NCBI GenBank assembly: GCA_032173965.1
Contig: CM063288.1
Coordinates: 17,886,501-17,950,500 of the forward strand
Length of the DNA stretch: 64,000 bases
DNA from: Sitta carolinensis
Taxonomy: Eukaryota; Chordata; Aves; Passeriformes; Sittidae
Direction: 5' to 3'
Shown here: positions 53,537 through 64,000 of the stretch, one piece after another
Layout: each line of letters starts with the position of its first letter
Position numbering within the stretch: position 1 is the first letter of the stretch
The notes under the pieces: generated by a model
Databases searched by the model: none
Seen by the model: only the letters and a program-made list of their open reading frames with translations
Told to the model about the DNA's origin: nothing
Program-made: the position numbers and the translations under genes

Positions 53537-56500
53537 CTGTAAAAATGGAAAAACAAGACTTAATAAAAAATCCTCTTTTGCTGTGGATTTCTGACAGAAA
53601 TATTTATTTGAGAAGTGTTTTTACAGACCAATATAGTCATAACCTTATGACTACTGTGAGCAGAAAAAATACAGTGATCATTAACACAAAAAAGCCCCCC
53701 AAAACAATAGGAAGACAATGTATTATTTGACTTGAAGTACACACCTAAAAGGAAAGAACAGTTAAGTATAGGAATACTCTTTCTGCACTAACAGTACTAC
53801 TTCATGCCTTTGCTTTGGAATGGTAGCTGGGGTCAATACCAACCCTGAATTCTTACAGAATGACATGAAGCAACCAAATTTGAAGTTACTCATAGATTTC
53901 AACCTTTTCTCCATTCACTTCCATGATTTTCTATCACTTTTGTAAGGTGTAACAAGGCTACACACCAGTGCAGAGGTGCGCTGGGTAGTATCAGCTAAAC
54001 GAGACACTAGCCACCACAAGAGTGACATGCTTGCTCTAGTATTTCTTTGTTGTAGGAGGAAGAATTGCTGCAGCTCCAAACACTTATTAGCACAGATACA
54101 GACGAGAAAGAAGAAACTACAGATGCCTTGAAAGATTCCTTTTAACTTTTAGATGCTTAAAAATTTGCCATCACTATTTCTGTCTTCTAAGTTACTGAAT
54201 GTTAGTATTCTTGCACAATTTGTATTGCACTGCTGACTATTTTTGATTGATAAATTGACTAAAATTTCTTGATTTAGTTCCTCTTCTGCTGATATGTCTA
54301 ACACCAGAAGGAGTAATGTAATAGTGACTATTTGGTGTTCACATAAATATAGGGTGAAAAACCTATTCAAACTATTTTTAAAAAGAAAAGGGAAAAAGTA
54401 TATTTTACAAGATTGAAAGAGTAGTGAACAGAGGATCGTGAAGTAGGGCTAGCAGACGGTGTGCTAGGGAAAGATGTAACTACCCTACTTGAACACAGAG
54501 GAAGGGAGAAGATATGATTAGCTGTCTTACCTGTAATTAAGTTGTTTTATCTGAAGCAGCTGTTGAACTGCTTATGACTCCTGGTTATTCTACCCCTTTC
54601 TACCACAACTGGAAGTAGTTTGTAATTTCTTTATTCTCAGACTGGTCAAACCAGGTCAAACACTGCTAGTTAAGGAATTACCAACGTGAGAATGTATAAA
54701 CTCCTGGGCTCGAGCCAAGAACCTGAAAATGGATTATCATTCATTGGACTTTCTTTATGCATGCAATTTTCCTGCCAACACACTGCAGGCAAGGACAGTT
54801 AACAATTCAAATGTCTGTTATCCTCCTAACAAGTTAATTCCAAACCTTGAAATGAATACCAGACAGATTTCTAATTCTAAAGCTATCAATATTTAGCAAA
54901 TTAAAAACTCATATCAAAGTTCTGTTGCCCTAGAACCTAGCATCTTCTGCAAGCTAAGAAGGCTGTCATGAGAAAACATTTATTGGAAAAAGAGTCCCAG
55001 AACTGTGTATCAACTCTTCATCTTTCGTAAGGATGAAATTTCAGGATAGAGTCTATTGAATAAAGTGTACTTGCATCAGCTCAGAGTATAAAGGGTGAAA
55101 AATACCTTTAAACTAACAAGCTCTCCAATTTTCACAATACAGGATACCAAATGTATCCCAAAGGTTTCCTTCTGAACTTTTTACAATCGATTCCTTACTA
55201 CCTACCTGCAGTACCTGTTGCACAGGTTACCAATGTTAATATGAGGCACCTGTTTACATGGGTAAGGCATGAACTAGCAGGCTGCATACCCCACCTAAAA
55301 GGAGACATTTTTAAGTGCAGCATAATCTGAAGCAACTTAAAATACAATAATTTGAGAAAATTTGAGAAAAATAATTTATTTAGAGATTGAATTGTTTTTA
55401 CCTTGTAAAAAGGCTTTGTAAATTACATTCATTTGTTTACATTTAGTAAGAAAGTTTGCCTTTACAATGGCTGGAAACAGGTAAGAGTTTAGAAGAATAG
55501 TAGAATTTGAAATTCAAAGAGGTAACCTTGATTTTCAACTAATATGCTATGAATTTACTACAGTAATACCAAATGCCTTGTTTCTTAGAAAATGATCACT
55601 TCATTTAGATCAGCAGCAACTGGAACCAAAACCCTTCCTCACTTAAACCATTCCTAGAAGTCTTTAAAGTGCACTGTTCAAGCAAAAACAGAGCATGTTT
55701 AAGTCGTGGTATTGAGAATGGAATGAGGGTACTGAATGCAACCAGAAACTGACAGAAAGGAACTGGAATATGCCAATATTTGGGGAAGAAACAGTCTCCA
55801 TGCTGACACACTCTCTCTGGATTAAGCTGTTCTCATTACAATTTTTTTTTTCTGGTTACCAGCACAGGAGAAATTGCTTTACTTAAAAACCAATTCTAAA
55901 GCATTTTCTTCAAGTAAGTCGAGTTTTGCAATGAAGTGGTATAGGTCTTCTCAATGAACAGCATGGAAAATGTGACCCAAGTCTGTAGACAATTCTATCA
56001 AAACTAAGAATTCTTGGTTCCTCCAAAGATCCCACAACAGCTAGCAGTCTTTTGAAGGGAAGAAGACGATCATCCATCTCAGAGGAAATTGAAGATAACT
56101 GCAGCACCCTGCTACACCTGTGCTTAGAGAAGAGAGGGTCTGTTTCCTGACAGGGAAAGGAAAAGTGGTGTCTTAAATTTGAGAGTTAAAGGACATGCCA
56201 ATGAAATAGAATCATACACTCTTTTTATGGAGTTTAGAAGGTTTTCTAACAACAGTTATAACAAAGTAAATACTAGAAGTGACTACGGTCGAATGCACAG
56301 AGATCTTCTACCTGGGATTCTTATCAAGGATTGTATGTTGATGATCCCATGGGATCCAGTGCATAACTATCACTTTCGGATGAAGGATTCCTCCATAATG
56401 TGTACCTGAACACAACAAAATCCTGGACAATTCTTATAGCTAATCTGATCAACTTTTTTCCTCCTCTGAAATAATGCTTCAGTTTTAGTCTACATGAACT

Positions 56501-59500
56501 TTTTTTAGTGGAGGATATCAGCTACAAGCCTAGATAAGGCATACAGAAACTTGGTGAATGATCAGAGAGAATCAACAGATCAAAGTAAAAAAAAAGTAGT
56601 GCCACTTGATTAAGAGCAGAATCTGATAGAAACTTCAGCAGGAAGATACATGGAGACTAGAGTATTATGTGGTCTGGAACAAAGGTTCTTGTAAAGAGAT
56701 ATAAAAAAGCTCTGGGTGTGCTCAGTTATGTCAAGTATCTGTGGCCAAAACACAAAATGTTCAATTATTTCTCGTCTCAAGAGAAGCAGCATGTAAAAAA
56801 AACCTGCATAAACCACCTCATGAGAGAGTGGAAGCAATGGGGATGGCTAACCATTCTGGCAGGATAACTAGACAGTATGTTCAATGAAAACTAACAGAAG
56901 TATGATTTCAGCTTAGTAGCATTCGGCTTACTTATAAAGCAGCTGGACTAAATAATGATTTTTTTTTTTTGTTCCCCTGAAGAAGACCTGTACATGAATA
57001 TTCCATAGTAACAACAAGAGAGGTCAACAAAATATGTTTGACTACAAATATTGAAACTATCCTGAACAGAAGACTCAGTGATATATGAACACAGGACAGA
57101 GGCAGTCCAAAACAGATGACTAAGAAATTGTGTACATACTGAAAAGTAAAAAGAAACATGACCTCTATTAATACATGATTTTCATGCTATCAGGGTTGCT
57201 TCTATTCCAGTTGAAATAGATTTGTTTAGTTTTTCAAGAAACTTTTTAGGATTTCATAATACTAGTCAAGCTTTAGAACAAATTAAACAGCTAAGCTCAA
57301 AAACGTTCAGCTCTACTAAAGAATACTAATTATATTTAGTGATACAGGTATGATGTTTACATCTTCCATAAAACAGCAAAAGAAAAAAAAAATCCATCAA
57401 TATTCTATCATATTTATTCAATTGTTTGGTTTTACAACTCTATATATAAACTGAAAAAAACTTACTTACTGGTACAATTTGAAAATGTTTTATTTTTAAT
57501 CCATGACTCAGTGACAATACGAATGTTTTGGGGTTACTTTGGCTATCGCGTACCAGGAATACCCTAGAAGAGATCGAAAAATTTCAAAGTAAGAGCATTT
57601 GAAATCCTTTTATAAACATCCAGTTAAAACTGTTCTAAATTCATTACAGCTAATTCACTAAATTCATTAGTGAAAAGCATAAATAATATCAATTATGTAA
57701 GTTAGGCTTTTAATCAGTATTTCTTTGCAAATGTGTCACTGGGAATACTTTCTCTTAAATTCTTTTTCACCTTGTCTATTATGTGAAAAACATGCATTCT
57801 CAGAATAAATGACACTGTAGGCGTTAGTTTTTACACTGCATAGAATTACAATACATTTCTTTCAGAAAAGCACCCTCAAAGTTTGTGCTTTGAACAAAAT
57901 TTTTGGACTCTTGACTAGAGAAAACTTGAATTTTCTAGATCACAAGCATTACAAAGAAAATTCAAAAGTTAGTTAAACAGGAATTTTACAGAAAAGGTAA
58001 TGCAAGGCGCACCAGAATGTTTTTCACATCTGGCCAATCCTCATAAATGCACTCTTTTCTGCACAGCAGCAAAATTCCCAACAAGACAGAGCTACACTCC
58101 GCTTGCTTTATGGAATCATTATTCAAATCATGACACTCTGAACGGCCAACAGTGCTCCTGCAACTAATTCACTGATAACTTATTCCAGCCAGAACATGGA
58201 GAAACATAAATTTGCCATAGTCCTGGTAGAATAATTTGATAAAGGCAAAGGATGATTACCAGCATGAGACAGTTTTCATTGAATCACCTGGTTTGGAATG
58301 GTGGCAGAGAACTGTTTGGAGGACAGGGAAGAACCTGATAGATAGCTTTGGAGTGGAAGGTCTGAACTGCTTATACTGTGCTGTGCAGGTTTGGAACAGA
58401 TAGAGCTGACCAATGTACCAAAGAAGGGAAATGAAGGGACAGCCACTAGTAAGCATGCACCTCTTTCAGGACAGAAAAGAAACGGGCAAAATGAACTTGC
58501 AGGTTTCAATCAAGCAAACATCAGTGACCACCAAATCCTAACTGTTTGCCCCACCACACATTAGAAATGAGAGCCCAGCTACTACATGAAAAGAAAGAAT
58601 TTAAAAAACCAAGAAAAACCAGCCAAAAGGTTTGCAGTGGATTTTCACTGACTTCTGGCATGGATCCAAAGTACTAATCTAATTCTCAAAGTTTTTAAGA
58701 GTTCTACTTTTACATAGTAAGAAAATATCTGGAATTAAGCAATTTGGAGTGCGTAACCATTCGACCATTTCTGTCAAATGCCTGTGCAGTGTAGCTCGGA
58801 GCCCTGTCACAGCGGCAGCTGCTCCCAAGCGCCGCTGGCGGCTCCGCGCTCGGCGGGCAGCGCAGGGCGCTCGCTCGGCCGCTCGCGCTCGGCGGCAGCG
58901 CAGGCGCTCGCTCGCCGGCTCCGCGCTCGGCGGGCAGCGCAGGGCGCTCGCTCGCCGGCTCCGCGCTCGCGGGCAGCGCAGGGCGCTCGCTCGGCGGCTC
59001 GCGCTCGGCGGGCAGCGCAGGGCGCTCGCTCGGCCGGCTCCGCGCTCGGCGGGCAGCGCAGGGCGCTCGCTCGGCCGGCTCCGCGCTAGGCGGGCAGCGC
59101 AGGGCGCTCGCTCGGCCGGCTCCGCGCTCCGCTCGCACCGGCTCGCTCCCACCACCTAGCGGGCTCTCGCCCGCGGGACTCGAACCCGCGCTCACAGCAG
59201 CGCCCAGCACGGAGCCTCGGCACTAACCTCCGGGGCTCATACACTCCTCAGTAATGACCGCAACTTCTTTTTATTCAGAAAAATGACACTGTAGGAATGT
59301 GCCACTTAGCAGATATCCAAAAGGAGGTCTCTACACCCAATTACTAGGATCCACATTAAATGATATACAACATAACTACTTTGATTGGGATTTAGGTTCC
59401 TATTAATCAGTTCTTTTAAAGTGCATTTTCTTACTTCTTTCTTTATCACAAATATAAGCAACATTTCTCCTCCTTCAGATAAAAAGACCTCTATCATTTT

Positions 59501-61925
59501 CTTTAAAAATCACAATAGACCTACTTTAGTTGTCAAAGAACCTTTAAAATATTAATATGAAGAAAGGGCCGTAGTTCACAGAATTTCAGAAATGTTGGCT
59601 GGAAGGAGCTTTCTAGATGTGCTGGATGTCTCCAGTCGACTTCTCCCTCATGAACTTCTCAGAATGACGAGTTGGACCTTTTCATGGGCCTTTTGGTAAT
59701 GCTCTTATTCATTTCATCAACCAGATGCTGATCAGTTTGCAATCCTGTCAACCATTTATCACTGAAAATTCTTCAAATATTCTTTAGGTGGTAAAATAAA
59801 AGATCTACAGTAATACCATGTGAACTTTTTAAAGAAAGTTGGTTTAACACCAGATCCAAAAAACTTTCTTCCTTCATAGCATGTATTAAGATTGTTGCTG
59901 CCCCTAATTCTGTTATTGGGTTATCCAAATACTAAAACTACTGTAGTTCGTTTATATAATCGCCTCCTTATCTTCTGCAAGCCATCATGAACAACATATT
60001 TGTTGGTACATACAATACAACAGAGGCACAGCTTCCTTGTCACATACGCATGAGAACTCCTTGCTGAGGATTACCTTAAAAGGTTCAATATGGATTATTT
60101 TCTCTGCCCTCATTTCCAGAAACTAAAGTCTTATTTTTCTCATTGTATTTCTGGTGATAATTCATGCTTTTAGCTCATCAAAATGATGTTGCATGATGTC
60201 ATGTGTTCATTACTTCACAGTAACTTCTGAATATGTATCTGATAGCATATGAGCACTCCTACTACCAGTATTCTAATTAATTCTAGGCAGTCCACACAAA
60301 AGTATCATACTCCTCAAAATCCCACTGTACAGCTATGAATGGCTCCAAGAATGTAACATAAAAAACACTGTACTAAACCAATGCTAGCAAGTTATTAACT
60401 TTCTCTTTCCAGTGTGTTTGTAAGAAAAACTGGAATCAGGCCTAGAATGACATCCTGCTCAGAAATATATGTTGTATTCATCCCCATGTCCTGTCCCACT
60501 CTTCTAACAAATGCAAAAATAAATACAGAGCACAGAATCAGCTTCAAGATGATAAGCCAGACTTAATAACAAGACCCTGGAAATTAAAAAAAAAAATAAA
60601 AATACAGAAGTGGAAGTCTAATTAACCATCCCTGTGCCGTTTATGACTGAGTTTGTCTCCCTTTCCTCCTCTTCACGTTTTTTTTTTTTTTTTCCTGGAG
60701 CCCTTTCTGTAGATGTAGAAAACAGTACCACAACATACTTAAATATAAAACTGAAGGAATTTAACCAGCAATCTGATGTTCCAGGTACTCAACTGGAAAC
60801 AGACTCAAAGAAACTCAGATTTTTATGGAATTATCCACTGAATGAAGGAGGCACAAGTTTACATTTAATACAAGGCTAAGGATAAAAATGCTGGCATGAA
60901 GAGCAGGAGGATTTGAACATAAGATACCTACTTGCTTTGTTTTATTTCAATACTTAAATGAAACATTTAAAAAGTTAAAGTTTTATCCTATCTTTTATTG
61001 TTTATATTAAAGGATGATACCGCTTTTAGTCAATTCATGAGAAAAGAGCATACTATTTTTTCAATGTGCTGGTGAACCCAGCATGGTTCACCTTAGAATA
61101 ATGTTTTCAGGATTTCTTTCACTCTTTCATCACTAATAGACAAAAGACAGTGGTGCCAAGCTTGACAGTTCCCAAAGAATCCTGTGCAAAGACACAGCTC
61201 TAGTGCTTGGCTCTGAAAAGACATAAGTAATTGGCCAGTGACAGAATCAAAGTCTTAGATCACCACTTGAATGTTTCCAAATGATATAAAGTAGCAACCA
61301 ACTGATCCCCAAATAGCTCCACATAAAAGAATTTTTACTGTATTAGGTAAGTGCAAACTTTTTCCTCCACCTCTCCCCAGTAAGAGGCACATGAAAATAG
61401 AGTTGTCAGCTGGAAACATGTCTCAGAGAAACTATGTAAAGAGTTAACTTACCCATCTACAAGTCCATGCTGCAAAATAAGTCTCTGAGCCTCTTCTCTA
61501 GAGATTTTATGATGAAACCATGACTGAGATCTGTGTATAGCTGTAGAAAAAAAGCTCAGTGAAAAAAACATTTTCCCTTTATTGAAAGAACCAGCTACTG
61601 CATTTCTCTGGCAAATAATGAACTCGCACATACCCATGTTAGACATGGCAATAGGACTACCATGTGAGTTGAGTCGAAGACACCCTCTCCTCTGTATGAG
61701 AGAGAAGCAAAAACATGACTTCAAAGCTCTTTTGTTAAAGAGCAAACAAACAAAAAAACCCCTGCCAAACCAGAAAATACTATTCTGATAAATCAAAGGT
61801 GTTTATACCCGCCATGCTAATCCTTCTTCAACTGCAACTGAAAGGGCTTCTGTTGGATTTTCTATAATTCTGCTTCTGTGTCCTGAGAAATCCATTGCTA
61901 CTAAAGAATTTTCTGAAATGCTTCT
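53390..61925 (-). CDS. GRB14: GRB14 C-terminal part (five coding exons, 5' partial)
   Basis: GRB14 is a cytoplasmic adaptor that binds activated receptor tyrosine kinases, chiefly the insulin receptor, and inhibits insulin signalling. Five minus-strand exons (61925-61809, 61691-61634, 61540-61453, 57563-57470, 53536-53390) join to 504 nt: 167 residues plus a TAA stop. All introns are GT/AG and the reading frame is kept across every junction. The first ~60 residues are the BPS region ([30 protein letters not shown]). The rest is a whole SH2 domain with the FLVRDS phosphotyrosine pocket, ending KHYCARIAL as in GRB14 and unlike GRB10. The family is about 540 residues, so roughly 370 N-terminal residues (RA-like and PH domains) lie beyond 64 kb. 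I saw no further exon between 61926 and 64000. The frame is intact, so this is a functional gene rather than a pseudogene. Orthology assignment is very secure. Confidence 0.96.
53537..57469 (-). other. GRB14: GRB14 last intron
   Basis: This 3.9 kb AT-rich intron lies between the last two coding exons. No repeat family or alternative exon was recognised. It contains a short tandem duplication of about 10 bp around 55350-55372 and a T-run near 56960. Confidence 0.75.
57470..57563 (-). CDS. GRB14: GRB14 exon, SH2 phosphotyrosine pocket
   Basis: This exon is 94 nt. It completes the split glycine, then reads [20 protein letters not shown] and [11 protein letters not shown]. The FLVR arginine that contacts phosphotyrosine and the KHFQI strand are intact. 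The acceptor is CTCTTCTAG and the donor is GTAAGTAAG. It is separated from the preceding exon by a 3,889 bp intron that carries the GC-rich minisatellite at 58.8-59.1 kb. Confidence 0.97.
58845..59130. repeat. GC-rich minisatellite, 7 copies of a 38-41 bp unit, in GRB14 intron
   Basis: Tandem copies of a unit built from GGCGGGCAGCGCAGGGCGCT then CGCTCGGCCGGCTCCGCGCT and C. The GCAGCGCAG landmark recurs seven times at a 37-41 bp spacing between about 58857 and 59100. The unit is unrelated in sequence to the array at 47.9 kb. Alanine/arginine-rich frames of over 100 codons run through it on both strands and are compositional artefacts. The block, with flanks to about 59235, is CpG-rich within an AT-rich intron. 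Confidence 0.93.
59172..59190 (-). other. tRNA-like T-arm with consensus Pol III B box
   Basis: On the minus strand GGTTCGAGTCC (59186-59176) is a perfect B box (GGTTCGANNCC). It sits in a perfect T-arm: a 5-bp GCGGG/CCCGC stem, extendable to 6 bp, around a 7-nt loop TTCGAGT. No convincing cloverleaf can be closed around it: the upstream A-box candidate TTAGTGCCGAGG is poor and no matching acceptor strand was found. It is therefore a tRNA-derived fragment or a chance match, not a tRNA gene. Confidence 0.5.
59578..59665 (-). mobile_element. Possible eroded CR1 tail
   Basis: On the + strand, TTCACAGAATTTCAGAAATG then TTGGCTGGAAGGAGCTTTCT followed by AGATGTGCTGGATGTC resembles the start of an inverted CR1 3' end (cacagaat...gttggaagg...). 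The similarity is weak beyond the first ~60 bp, and it could be a chance or different old repeat. Confidence 0.35.
61453..61540 (-). CDS. GRB14: GRB14 exon, start of SH2 domain
   Basis: This exon is 88 nt. The split alanine codon is followed by [19 protein letters not shown] and then [10 protein letters not shown], ending after two bases of a glycine codon. It covers the SH2 entry tryptophan, strand A and helix A; the [15 protein letters not shown] pattern is typical of the GRB7/10/14 family. The acceptor is TTTTTCTACAG and the donor is a strong GTAAGT. Confidence 0.96.
61634..61691 (-). CDS. GRB14: GRB14 exon, end of BPS and linker to SH2
   Basis: This exon is 58 nt and encodes [19 protein letters not shown] plus the first base of an alanine codon completed by the next exon. 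The acceptor is CTCTCATACAG and the donor is GTATGT. The 117 bp intron upstream and the 93 bp intron downstream are both very short, so three exons lie within 473 bp. The GSPIAMSNM linker appears a few residues shorter than the mammalian form as I recall it. Confidence 0.93.
61809..61925 (-). CDS. GRB14: GRB14 exon, BPS region (first exon in window)
   Basis: This exon is 117 nt and encodes 39 residues in phase 0, from [15 protein letters not shown] to EEGLAWR. The acceptor is a pyrimidine-rich TTCTTTGTTGCAG just above 61925, and the donor is GTATAA below 61809. The donor departs from GTRAGT at position +5 and is the weakest of the set. In family structures this BPS segment lies in the insulin-receptor kinase substrate groove, with a leucine of the LVAMDFSG stretch acting as a pseudosubstrate in place of tyrosine. 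That leucine is present here, so kinase inhibition is predicted to be retained (inference). Confidence 0.95.
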
Positions 61926-64000
61926 CTGCAACAAAGAAAAATAAATTTAGTTTGCTCACTTTTTACAAGATTCATCATTTAAAAGCGAGCTTCTGAGAAA
62001 ACATGTTCTGTAAGTGATATTTCAAGTATTGGCAGTGTTTCCCATCAGAGCCAAACTCATTTTACCCTAGGGAGCATTTATAATTCCAGTATGCTGCTGC
62101 AAAGCTCAATTTTACAGTCTGGCAGGACAGACCATCTTTTTGCATTACTGCAATGGATGACAAATGCATCACTTTACCATAAACTGTATTTATATTTTTA
62201 ACTACAACTAGCCCCTTCCATGTCAAAACAAGTCAGGAAATTGTTATTAAGATGTCCAAGTAATAGGGAAAAAAGTTAAAATACAAAATTATTATACAGA
62301 ATGATCAAATTAAAAAATATTCAAAATATTTCTTAGAAATATGTCAGATTCATATGTTTGCTATATAAATTTCCATTCAGTTTACCATATTTAAGCATTG
62401 AAATCAGCAATTTCTGTGGAGTGTAACTTCTATTTTCATATATCCCTTCTAACTCTAATCACAGACTTAATAACTACAGCATCTGTTACAAAAAATGCTT
62501 GTGTTTTTTCTCTCAGTGAAGATCAAATTTGTAACAATTGAGTAAGAACACTGAGGTTTGACAGAACAATCGTAAAAATCACCAAAATCTTTCTCAGAAA
62601 TCAAGGTTTACAAAATCAGGTTTTGTAAGGATCGTGATGGCTCAAATGCTAGCAGGCACTGGAATATCTAATAAAAAAAAGAGCATTCTAGCAGTCTGCA
62701 AGTTAAAGCAACAGCTGGATACAAGAGGCCCAGATTTCTGTAGGGTTAGTAAAGCTTCCCAGTCCAAAACCAGAGCACCTCTGAAGGTTTTTTTTGCTTG
62801 GTTACAAGCATGAATATAACTAGAAATGGAAGAGAGCTATTCTGTAGTTCACTGTAATTCTTGACACTGTAGACTAATGTCTGAGTAACTGTAACCTGTA
62901 AAGAATATTGCAAAAGTAAAAAACTCAAAGGCAAATTAAGAGAAAATGTTTGCCTCTAGACGAGCGGAGGGAACTCTTTGTAGCTGATACGGTTGAGAAA
63001 TTAAGGAATGTGAAATATGGAGGTGGCTTCCTTATGAAGTATGTTCATTAACATGTACACTTAATCCCCAGTTTATTCAATTTGCTGTTTAATTCATAAA
63101 TTATACACAAGTAGAAAAAATTATACTCTGGGTATAGAGTCTACCTGTTAGAAGCTATGGGAGCTAAAATGCACACAACAGTGAAAGAGGAGAGAATCAG
63201 CAGTGGCTCCCTGGTCCATCCTAAGAGCAGCAGCTGGCTGTTGCAGTAGCTTCACATAACACAGACTAAGACACGGGCAGCGTATTAAGCACATGCTTAA
63301 TAAGCCATGCTTATTAGCAAGATCACTGAAAACTACTTTTGTGAATACCTGTGATAGCAAATACATTTTTTAGACATTTTATCAGCAAGAACTATAATAA
63401 AAGCTAAAAAAATTCACCATAAAATCATTGTCACAGATCTCGGAAACAAGTAATTTTTTTCCAATTTAGCCAGCAAAAAACACAAAAGGGATATAAATCA
63501 TCCATGAAAATGTCTGAAATCAAATGACTCATAAAGAGCTGGGATAGCATCAGGTATTAAGAAATGGACAACCTCATCCAATCCCAACTAAGATGGACAC
63601 AATATCTAGTATAGCCTGTTTTTTCTCCAAAGCAGAGTAGAGCATTTGCCAAATTATGGTTTTCCTCTGAAGTCCAGACAGTATTACGCCAGCTGAAATT
63701 CATCTCATATACTTAATATTTTATAATTTTTTAAAAAATTAAAAGAGGAAGTATACTGAAAAGGATTTGTTACAACCTTCTACTCATCAGCATGTGTAAC
63801 CTTAAACACTTTGCTTCTCTTTTAATACATTTATGGTTCTGCTGCTTTGTTTTCAAAATCTTCTTTCCATTCAACACTAACAAGCCCACGAAATCCCAAA
63901 ATACTGAAGATTTTACAAAGGGAAAGCCATTTAAGTCATTTGTTCTAAGGAAAATAATTAAGTAGCTCTGTAGTCAACCTGGCAGCCTTAATATTTCAGC
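61926..64000 (-). other. GRB14: GRB14 intron, continues beyond window
   Basis: This is the intron upstream of the first exon seen. No GRB14 exon matching the BPS-proximal or PH-domain sequence could be found on the minus strand here, so the intron is at least 2,075 bp. It is AT-rich with no recognised repeats. Confidence 0.75.

Larger units (their letters stand above)
57564..61452 (-). other. GRB14: GRB14 intron with GC-rich minisatellite island
   Basis: This 3.9 kb intron between SH2 exons is AT-rich except for the 58.8-59.2 kb GC island. A CR1-like remnant lies near 59.57 kb and a 15-nt T-run near 60.68 kb. I see no additional coding exon on either strand; the short open frames have no recognisable similarity. 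Confidence 0.8.

Noticed and set aside
58679..59210. Open frames of 100-166 codons over the intronic GC array
   Set aside because: They are alanine/arginine repeats produced by the 38-41 bp unit, open on both strands, inside a GRB14 intron.
59140..59235. A functional tRNA gene around the B box
   Set aside because: The T-arm is perfect, but no acceptor stem, D-arm or anticodon arm can be closed around it and the A box is poor.
1..64000. CRISPR array, phage, operon or endogenous viral genes
   Set aside because: The only tandem repeats are GC minisatellites without spacers; there are no long ORFs, LTR pairs or viral domains, and the spliced GRB14 exons show vertebrate nuclear DNA.

Overview
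This window is AT-rich vertebrate nuclear DNA, most likely from a songbird (passerine). Three things point there. CR1-type LINE fragments are the only recognisable LINEs. At about 14.2 kb there is a short element with a tRNA-Ile-derived head joined to a CR1-like tail, the architecture of the zebra-finch family TguSINE1. The one protein-coding gene is a clear vertebrate orthologue. There are no operons, ribosome binding sites, CRISPR arrays or other prokaryotic features.

The only gene supported is the 3' end of GRB14, the growth factor receptor-bound adaptor of the GRB7/10/14 family, on the minus strand. Five coding exons (61925-61809, 61691-61634, 61540-61453, 57563-57470, 53536-53390) join in frame with GT/AG splice signals and encode the last 167 residues: the BPS insulin-receptor-binding region followed by the complete SH2 domain and stop codon. 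The N-terminal, RA-type and PH-domain exons lie beyond 64 kb and are not in the window. Poly(A) signals are at about 53.25 kb and 52.92 kb.

The first 52 kb, downstream of GRB14, looks like a gene desert, which fits the FIGN-GRB14 interval of vertebrates. No coding exon was recognised there. It holds a pyrimidine-rich tract (3.5-3.8 kb), the tRNA-Ile/CR1 SINE (14.2 kb), CR1 fragments (17.6, 35.1-36.0, 38.2-38.5 and 40.8-41.3 kb), many A-rich low-complexity tracts biased to the + strand, and several AT-rich blocks with homeodomain-core-like motifs that may be conserved enhancers.

Two islands of extreme GC and CpG content interrupt the AT-rich background. One, at 47.2-48.4 kb downstream of the gene, is built on about eight copies of a 40-44 bp minisatellite. 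The other, at 58.8-59.2 kb inside the penultimate GRB14 intron, is built on seven copies of an unrelated 38-41 bp unit and is flanked by a perfect tRNA-like T-arm with a consensus Pol III B box. These islands are the most unusual structures here. Their long open frames are best explained by GC-rich repetition. I found no convincing evidence of a wholly new biological system.
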